A stretch of 64,000 nt of DNA from Inia geoffrensis. Its lineage: Eukaryota > Chordata > Mammalia > Artiodactyla > Iniidae. Where the stretch lies: the NCBI GenBank assembly GCA_036417435.1, contig CM070902.1, positions 135,831,886-135,895,885 of the forward strand, given 5' to 3'. Both the position numbers and the translations under genes were made by a program. The notes beneath the pieces are model-generated. The model did no database searches. It was not told the DNA's origin and was given only the letters and a program-made list of their open reading frames with translations. This document shows positions 56,835 through 64,000 of this stretch, piece after piece (the stretch's first letter is position 1; each line of letters starts with the position of its first letter).

Positions 56835-57332
56835 ATTTGTAATCAGTATCATACTAGATTTGATAAAAGAAAACTTCTGAAGGTTCTTCTTTTATTCACT
56901 TGTGAAACCATCTAGGGCCTAGTCAGGAGTAGGATTCACAATATGAACAACCAACAGAGCAAGAGTACTGGTGAATCGGGATGGATGGAGCTTGTAATCT
57001 GTAACTATGGGGGCTCATCTTTTCTGGGTGGGTAGAGGATAGAGAATGGCTCTCTGTTAATTTTCTCAGATTAGTTTTTCCTCTTTGGCCCACTGATTTG
57101 TGTTTAGATTCTATATATTTATTGTGCCAAATTTTGGCAATGAATATTTTGCTAGAGTATAATCCATTTTATTTTTTCAAGTTCATTTGCACATATTTGA
57201 AAAAGTATTTTTGGAAAGTTAAAGTTAAAGTTAAAGTTATATGTGGTTTTTCCTCCATTGGTTATAATTTTGCTTAGTTGCACTTCACCTTCCTGTCCTG
57301 ATTATCTATTACGCCTTTAATGGAGGTTTTAG
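56835..57332. other. Unassigned sequence with (AAAGTT)4
   Basis: No gene or family is recognised. A perfect hexamer repeat AAAGTT occurs four times at 57215-57238. Confidence 0.5.
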
Positions 57333-57345
57333 CCAAAGAACATTT

Positions 57346-57941
57346 ATTCTTTTTTTAAAACTTTTTATTTTATACTGGTGTATAGCCAATTAACAATGTT
57401 GTGATAGTTTCAGGTGCACAGCAAAGAGACTCAGCCGTACATATACATGTATCAATTCTCCCCCAAACTCCTCTCCCATCCAGGCTGCTACATAACATTG
57501 AACAGAGTTCCCTGTGCTATACAGTAGGTTCTTGATTGTTATCCAATATCGATCCCAAACTCCCTATCTACCCCTACCCCCACCCTTCCACCCTGGTAAC
57601 GATAAGTTCGTTCTCTAAGTCTGTGAGTCTGTTTGTTTTGTAGATAAGTTCATTTGTATCATTTCTTTTTAGATTCTGCATATAAGTGATATCATATGGT
57701 ATTTCTCTTTCTCGGTCTGACTTACTTCACTCAGTATGACAATCTCTAGGTCCATCCATGTTGCTGTAAATGGCATTATTCCATTCTTTTTAATGGCTGA
57801 GTAATATTCCATTGTATATATGTACCACTTCTTTATCCATTCCTCTGTACATGGACATTTAGGTTGCTTCCATGTCTTGGCTATTGTAAACAGTGTTGCA
57901 ATGAATATTGGGGTGCATGTATCCTTTGGGACCATGTTTTT
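57346..57941 (-). mobile_element. 5'-truncated L1 with TSD
   Basis: A T-tract, 'gtttcaggtgcacagcaaag', 'gttccctgtgctatacagta' and the ORF2 end ('gtaatattccattgtatata') lie on the minus strand. A perfect 13-bp repeat 'ccaaagaacattt' flanks it (57333-57345 and 57942-57954). The 3' UTR subtype matches the 7.4-kb L1 rather than its neighbour at 58018. Confidence 0.93.
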
Positions 57942-58017
57942 CCAAAGAACATTTCTTGATACCATTTGCAGTTTTGTTTCCTTGTTCTGATATTAATTAT
58001 TTCTGTTATTAATTTAT

Positions 58018-58499
58018 TTATCTTTACATCTTTATTGGAGTATAATTGCTTTACAATGGTGTGTTAGTTTCTGCTTTATAACAAGGTGAATCAGTTATAC
58101 ATATACATATGTTCCCATATCACTTCCCTCTTGCATCTCCCTCCCTCTCACCCTCTCTATCCCACCCCTCTAGGTGATCACAAAGCACCGAGCTGATCTC
58201 CCTGTGCTATGCGGCTGCTTCCCACTAGCTAACTATTTTACATTTGGTAGTGTATATATGTCCATGCTACTCTCTCACTTTGTCACAGTTTACCCTTCCA
58301 CTTCCCCATATCATCAAGTCCATTCTCTAGTAGGTCTGTGTCTTTATTCCTATCTTACCCCTAGGTTCTTCATGACATATTTTTTTCTTAAATTCCATAT
58401 ATATGTGTTAGTATACGGTATTTGGATTTCTCTTTCTGACTTACTCCACTCTGTATGACAGACTCTAGGTCCATCCACCTCATTACAAATAGCTCAATT
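58018..58499 (-). other. L1 3' UTR
   Basis: Young-type 3' UTR ('ttggagtataattgctttac', 'gttcccatatcacttccctc'), the same subtype as at 5696, 10516, 33421 and 51717. The poly-A end is decayed to 'ttatttatct' on the plus strand. Confidence 0.85.
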
Positions 58500-61400
58500 T
58501 CATTTCATTTTTATGGCTGAGTAATATTCCATTGTATATTTGTGCCACAACTTCTTTATCCATCCATCTGTCACTGGACACTTAGATTGTTTCCATCTCC
58601 TGACTATTGTAAATAGAGCTTCAATGAACATTTTGGTACATAACTCTTTTTGAATTATGGTTTTCTCAGGGTATATGCCCAGTAGTGGGATTGCTGGGTC
58701 ATATGGTAGTTCTCTTTGTAGTTTTTTAAGGAACCTCCATACTGTTTTCCATAGTGGCTGTACCAATTCGCATTCCCACCAGCAGTGCAAGAGTGTTCCC
58801 TTTTCTCCACACCCTCTCCAGCATTTATTGTTTCTAGATTTCTTGATGATGGACATTCTGACTGGTGTGAAATGATATCTCACTGTAGGTTTGATTCGTA
58901 TTTATCTAATGATTAACGATGTTGAGCATTCTTTCATGTGTTTGTTGACAGTCTGTATACCTTCTTTGTAGAAATGTCCATTTAGGACTTCGGCCCATTT
59001 TTGGATTGGGTTGTTTGTTTTTTTGGTGGTTGAGCTGCATGAGCTACTTGTAAATTTTGGAGATTAATCCTTTGTCAATTGCTTCATTAGCAAATATTTT
59101 CTCCAATTCTGAGGGTTGTCTTTTGGTCTTGTTTATGGTTTCCTTTGCTGTGCAAAAGCTTTGAAGTTTCATTCGGTCCCATTTGTTTATTTTTGTTTTT
59201 ATTTCCATTTCTCTAGGAGGTGGGTCAAAAAGGATCTTGCTGTGATTTATGTCATAGAGTGTCCTGCCTATGTTTTCCTCTAAGAGTTTGATAGCTTCTG
59301 GCCTTACATTTAGGTCTTTAATCCATTTTGAGTTTATTTTTGTGTTTGCTGTTAGGGAATGATCTAATCTCATACTTTTACAAGTAGCTGTCCAGTTTTC
59401 CCAGCATCACTTATTGAAGAGACTGTCCTTTCTCCACTTTACATTCCTGCCTCCTTTATCAAAGATAAGGTGACCATATGTGCATGGGTTTATCTCTGGG
59501 CTTTCTATCCTGTTCCGTTGATCTATATTTCTGTTTTTGTGCCAGTACCATACTGTCTTGATTACTGTACCTTTGTAGTATAGTCTGAAGTCAGGGAGCC
59601 TGATTCCTCCAGCTACATTTTTCATTCTCAAGAATGCTTTGGCTATTCGGGGTCTTTTGTGTTTCCATACAAATTGTGAAATTTTTTGTTCTAGTTCTGT
59701 GAAAAATCCAGTGGTAGTTTGTTAGGTATTACATTGAATCTGTAGATTGCTTTGGGTAGTAGAGTCATTTTCACAATGTTGAATCTTCCAATCCAAGAAC
59801 GTGGTATATCTCTCCATCTATTTGTATCATCTTTAATTTCTTTCATCAGTGTCTTATAATTTTCTGCATACAGGTCTTTTGTCTCCTTAGGTAGGTTTAT
59901 ACCTAGATATTTTATTCTTTTTGTTGCAATGGTAAATGGGAGTGTTTTCTTAATTTCACTTTCAGATTTTTCATCCTTAGTGTATAGGAATGCCAGAGAT
60001 TTCTGTGCATTAATATTGTTTCCTGCTACTTTACCAAATTCATTGATTAGCTCTAGTAGTTTTCTGATAGCATCTTTAGGATTCTCTATGTATAGTATCA
60101 TGTCATCTGCAAACAGTGACAACTTTACTTCTTTTCCGATTTGGATTCCTTTTATTTCCTTTTCTTCTCTGATAGCTGTGGCTCAAGCTTCCAAAACTAT
60201 GTTGAATAAGAGTAGTGAGGGTGCGCAACCTTGTCTTGTTCCTGATCTTAGTGGAAATGCTTTCAGTTTTTCACCATCGAGGGCAATGTTGGCTGTGGGT
60301 TTGTCATATATGGCCTTTATTATGTTGAGGTAAGTTCCCTCTCTGCCTACTTTCTGGAGAGTTTTTATCATAAATGGGTGCTGAATTTTGTCAAAAACTT
60401 TCCCTGCATCTATTGAGATGACCATATGGTTTTTCTCCTTCAATTTGTTAATATGGTGTATCACATTGATTGATTTGCGTATATTGAATAATCCTTGCAT
60501 TCCTGGAATAAACCCATCTTGATCATGGTGTATGACCCTTTTAATGTGCTGTTGGATTCTGTTTGCTAGTATTTTGATGAGGATTTTTGCAACTATGTTC
60601 ATCAGTGATATTGGCCTGTAGTATTCTTTCTTTGTGACATCCTTGTCTGGTTTTGGTATCAGGGTGATGGTGGCCCAGTAGAATGAGTTGGGGAGTGTTC
60701 CTCCCTCTGCTATATTTTGGAAGAGTTTGAGAAGGATAGGTGTTAGCTCTTCTGTAAGTGTTTGATAGAATTCGTCTGTGAAGCCATCTGGTCCTGGGCT
60801 TTTGTTTGTTGGAAGATTTTTAATCACAGTTTCAATTTCAGTGCTTGTGATTGGCCTGTTCATATTTTCTATTTCTTCCTGATTCAGTCTTTGCAGGTGG
60901 TGCATTCCTAAGAATTTGTCCATTTCTTCCAGGTTGTCCATTTTATTGGCATAGAGTTGCTTCTAGTAACCTCTCATGATGTTCTGTATTTCTGCAGTGT
61001 CAGTTGTTACTTCTTTTTCATTTTTAATTCTATTGATTTGAGTCTTCTCCCTTTTTTTCTTGATGAGACTGGCTAATGGTTTATCAATTTTGTTTATCTT
61101 CTCAAAGAATCAGCTTTTAGTTTTAGTGATCTTTGCTATCATTTCCTTCATTTCTTTTTCATTTATTTCTGAACTAATCTTTATTATTTCTTTCCTTCTG
61201 CTAACTTTGGGTTTTTCTTGTTCTCCTTCCTCTAATTGCTTTAGGTGGAAGGTTAGGTTGTTTATTCGAGATGTTTCCTGTTTCTTAAGGTAGGATTGTA
61301 TTGCTATAAACGTCCCTCTTAGACCTGCTTTTGCTGCATCCCATAGGTTTTGGGTCATCGTTTCTCCATTGTCATTTGTTTCTAGGTATTTTCTGATTTC

Positions 61401-62190
61401 CTCTTTGATTTCTTCAGTGATCACTTCATTATTAAGTAGTGTGTTGTTTAGCCTCCATGTGTTTGTATTCTTTACAAATTTTTTCTTGTAATTGATATCT
61501 TGTCTCATAGCGTTGTGGTCAGAAAAGATACTTAATACCATTTCAATTTTCTTAAATTTACCAAGGCTTGATTTGTGACCCAAGATACAATCTATCCTGG
61601 AGAATGTTCCATGAGCACTTGAGAAAAATGTGTATTCTGTTGTTTTTGGATGGAATGTCCTATAGATATCAGTTAAGTCCATCTTGTTTAATGTGTCATT
61701 TAAAGCTTGGGTTTCTTTATTTATTTTCATTTTGCATGATCTGTCCATTGGTGAAAGTGGTGTGTTAAAGTCCCCTACTATGAATGTGTTACTGTTGATT
61801 TCTGCTTTAATGGCTGTTAGAATTTGCCTTATGTATTGAGGTGCTCCTATGTTGGGTGCATAAATATTTACAATTGCTGTATATCCTTCTCGGATCGATC
61901 TCTTGATCATTATGTAGTGTCCTTCTTTGTCTCTTCTAATAGTCTTTATTTTAAAGTCTATTTTGTCTGATATGAGAATTGCTACTCCAGCTTTCTTTTG
62001 ATTTCCATTTGCATGGAATATATTTTTCCATCCCTTCACTTTCAGTCTGTATATGTCTCTAGGTCTGAAGTGGGTCTCTTGTAGACAGCCTATATATGGG
62101 TCTTCTTTTTGTATCCATTCAGCCAGTGCGTGTCTTTTGATGGGAGTATTTAATCCATTTACATTTAAGGTAATTATTGATATTTATGTT
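58500..62190 (-). pseudogene. L1 ORF2 pseudogene (endonuclease and reverse transcriptase)
   Basis: Frame 61110-62039 holds the endonuclease with GDFN (residues 89-92), SRID (147-150) and SDHN (173-176). Frame 60183-60941 holds RT '[13 protein letters not shown]' (48-60) and motif A in [16 protein letters not shown] (175-190). Frame 59691-60122 starts with the FADD catalytic box. Frame 58500-58883 holds the Cys/His motif C21-C25-H33-C38. The first codons 'ITLNVNGLN' are present, but an in-frame stop lies just upstream and no start codon is left. Several frameshifts separate the blocks. About 1,230 codons would be expected. Confidence 0.92.
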
Positions 62191-62226
62191 CCTGTTCCCA
62201 TTTTATTAATTGTTTTGTGTTTGTTA

Positions 62227-63375
62227 TTATAGGTCTTTTTCTTCTCTTGTGTTTCTTGCCTGGAGAAGTTCCTTTAGCAGTTGTTGTAGAGCTGCTTTGG
62301 TTGTACTGAACTCTCTCAGCTTTTGCTTGTCTGTAAAGATTTTAATTTCTCCACCAACTCTGAATGAGAGGGCTTCCCTGGTGTCGCAGTGGTTGAGAGT
62401 CTGCCTGTTGATGCAGGGGACACGGGTTCGTGCCTCGGTCTGTGTGGATCCCACATGCCATGGAACGGCTGGGCCCGTGAGCCATGGCCACTGAACCTGC
62501 ACGTCCAGAGCCTGTGCTCTGCAATGGGAGAGGCCACAAGAGTGATAGGCCTGTGTACCACAAAAAACAAACAAAAAAAATTCTGAATGAGATCCTTGCT
62601 GGGTAGAGTAATCTTGGTTGTACGTTTTTCTCCTTCATCACTTTAAATATGTGATGCCAGTCCCTTCTGCATTGCAGAGTTTCTGCTGAATGATCAGCTG
62701 TTAACCTTATAGGGATTCCCTTGTGTGTTATTACTTGTTTTTCCCTTTCTGCTTTTAATATGTTTTTTTTGTATTTATTTTTTGACAGTTTGATTAATAT
62801 GTGTCTTGGCATGTTTCTCCTTGGATTTATCCTGTATGGGACTCTTTGTGCTTTCTGGACTTGATTTACTATTTCCTTTCCCATGTTAGGGAAGTTTTCA
62901 ACTATAATCTCTTCAAATATTTTCTCAGCCCCTTTCTTTTTCTCTTCTTCTTCTGGAACCCCTATAATTCGAATGTTGGTGCATTTAATGTTGTCCCAGA
63001 GGTCTCTGAGACTGTCCTCAGTTCTTTTCATTCTTTTTTCTTTCTTCTTATCTGCACTAGTTATTTCCACTATTTTATCTTCCAGGTCACTTATCCGTTC
63101 TTCTGCCTCAGTTATTCTACTATTGATCCCTTCTAGACTATTTTTAACTTCATTTATTACGTTTTTCATCATTCCTTGTTTCTTCTTTAGTTCTTCTAGG
63201 TCCTTGTTAAATGTTTCTTGCATTTTCTCTATTCTATTTCCAAGATTTTGGGTCATCTTTACTATCATATTCTGAATTCTTTTTCATGTAGACTGCCTAT
63301 TTCCCCTTCATTTGTTATGTCTGGTGGGTTTTTATCTTGCTCCTTCATCTGCTGTGTGTTTTTCTGTCTTCTCAT
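62227..63375 (-). pseudogene. L1 ORF1 pseudogene, broken by frameshift and SINE
   Basis: The likely start codon is at 63375. After about 34 codons one base is missing near 63270 ('cagaatatgat'), shifting the frame. From 63268 the frame stays open for 308 codons: coiled coil ('NSRITEAEERISDLEDKIVE'), RRM ('NIRIIGVPEEEEKKKGAEKI'), and C-terminal domain ('NPRRNMPRHILIKLSKNKYK'). It then enters the SINE at 62581. The true C-terminus ('KIFTDKQKLREFSTT') lies beyond the SINE in another frame and stops at 62227. ORF1p would bind L1 RNA as a trimer. Confidence 0.92.
62370..62581 (+). mobile_element. CHR-2-type SINE inside L1 ORF1, with TSD
   Basis: It starts 'gggcttccctggtgtcgcag' and has box A and box B ('gggttcgtgcctcgg'), a GC-rich body, and a caaa-type tail. 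A perfect 11-bp repeat 'tctgaatgaga' flanks it (62359-62369 and 62582-62592). It is antisense to the L1 and replaces the last part of the ORF1 frame by SINE-encoded residues. Confidence 0.95.
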
Positions 63376-64000
63376 TTGCTTATCTTACTGTGTTTGGTGT
63401 ATCCTTTTTGCAGGCTGAAGCTTCGTAGTTCCTGTTGTTTTTGGTGTCTGTCCCCAGTGGCTAAGGTTGGTTCAGTGGGTTGTGTAGGCTTCCTGGTGGA
63501 GGGGACTAGTGCTTGTGTTCTGGTGGATGAGGCTGGATATTGTCTTTCTGGTGGGCAGGTCCACATCTGGTGGTGGGTATTGAGGTGTCTGTGGACTTAT
63601 TATGATTTTAGGCAGCCTCTCTGCTAATGGGTGGAGTTGTGTTCCTGCCTTGCTAGTTGTTTGGCATAGGGTATCGAACACTGTAGCTTGCTGGTCGTTG
63701 AGTGAAGCTGGGTGTTGGTGTTGAGATGAAGATCTCTGTGAGATTTTCACCGTTTGATATTATGTGGAGCTGGGAGGTCTCTTGTGGACCAGTGTCCTGA
63801 AGTTGGCTCTCCCACCTCAGAGGCACAGCACTGACTCCTGGCTGCAGCACCAAGAGCCTTTCATCCACACGGCTCAGAATAAAAGGGAGAAAAAGTAGAA
63901 AAAAGAATTAGTAGAAGTAGAAAGAAAGAAAGAGAGGGAGAGAGCGAGGGAGCAAGGATGGAATGAGGGAAGGAAGGAAAAAAAGAAAGAAAGAAGATAA
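63376..64000 (-). promoter_or_regulatory. L1 5' UTR, partial
   Basis: The sequence between ORF1 and the window edge has several 'ctggtgg'-containing segments (63490-63580). From 63880 it becomes a purine-rich tract (ag, gaaa, gagg units). It corresponds to the L1 5' UTR. The transcription start is not in the window. Confidence 0.75.
63893..64000 (+). repeat. Purine-rich tract (GAAA/GGAA)n
   Basis: A nearly pure purine run reaches the window end, within the L1 5' UTR. Confidence 0.9.

Larger units (their letters stand above)
58018..64000 (-). mobile_element. Large L1 running off the window (at least 6.0 kb)
   Basis: On the minus strand the order is 5' UTR (from beyond 64000 to 63376), ORF1 (63375-62227), ORF2 (about 62190-58500) and 3' UTR (58499-58018). 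ORFs keep long open stretches but are interrupted. A CHR SINE lies in ORF1. The far end, and so the target duplication and promoter start, are outside the window. Compared with the L1 at 41106 it has fewer breaks and is probably younger. Confidence 0.93.

Overview
This window looks like nuclear, non-coding DNA from a whale or dolphin. The main evidence is a set of tRNA-derived SINEs that start 'ggcttccctggtggcgcagtgg' or similar, carry box A and box B, and end in an A-rich tail. This is the CHR family of cetaceans, hippos and ruminants. The short GC-rich form seen here (2729, 34392, 35922, 50562, 62370) fits the younger cetacean CHR-2 type. The species assignment rests on recalled family knowledge, not on a search. 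No host protein-coding gene, exon, rRNA, functional tRNA or CRISPR array could be supported. The longer open frames are retrotransposon fragments, antisense SINE frames, or chance frames.

Layout. Positions 1-7150 hold an MLT1-type LTR split by an LTR-like insert and a SINE, a polypyrimidine SINE remnant, a young SINE, an (AT)n tract, and the 5' end of an endogenous retrovirus on the minus strand (LTR, lysine-tRNA-like primer site, leader) that was hit by a 5'-truncated L1. Positions 7150-24980 are older: L2, MIR and MER20-like remnants, an ancient plus-strand L1 with two later insertions, an ERVL/MER21-like LTR with a leucine-tRNA-like primer site, and long unassigned AT-rich stretches. Positions 24980-29540 hold a SINE with a 3' extension, a 500-bp L1 with a perfect 19-bp target duplication, and a composite minus-strand L1 lacking its middle. 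Positions 29540-40700 are mostly unassigned sequence with MIR, L2, MLT1 and HAL1-like remnants and three SINEs.

Positions 40700-49390 are the most structured part. A 7.4-kb, structurally full-length but decayed L1 lies inside the inverted arm of an older twin-primed L1, flanked by a perfect 15-bp duplication. Its 5' UTR carries about seven tandem units of 69-70 bp. Positions 49390-58017 hold older LTR and L1 remnants, two SINEs stacked at one target site, and a 58-bp micro-L1. Positions 58018-64000 are a third large L1 on the minus strand that runs off the window. Its ORF1 was broken by a one-base loss and by a CHR SINE, and its ORF2 is split into several frames.

The elements do not form a pathway; the window is a record of successive insertions. 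Eight of eleven recent L1 insertions point to the minus strand, which would fit an intron of a plus-strand gene, but no exon is visible. I found no convincing undescribed biological system. The best leads are the L1 5' UTR monomer array, candidate 3' transductions, the twin-primed L1 nest, and the retroviral leader. Family names are from memory and need RepeatMasker with a cetartiodactyl library.
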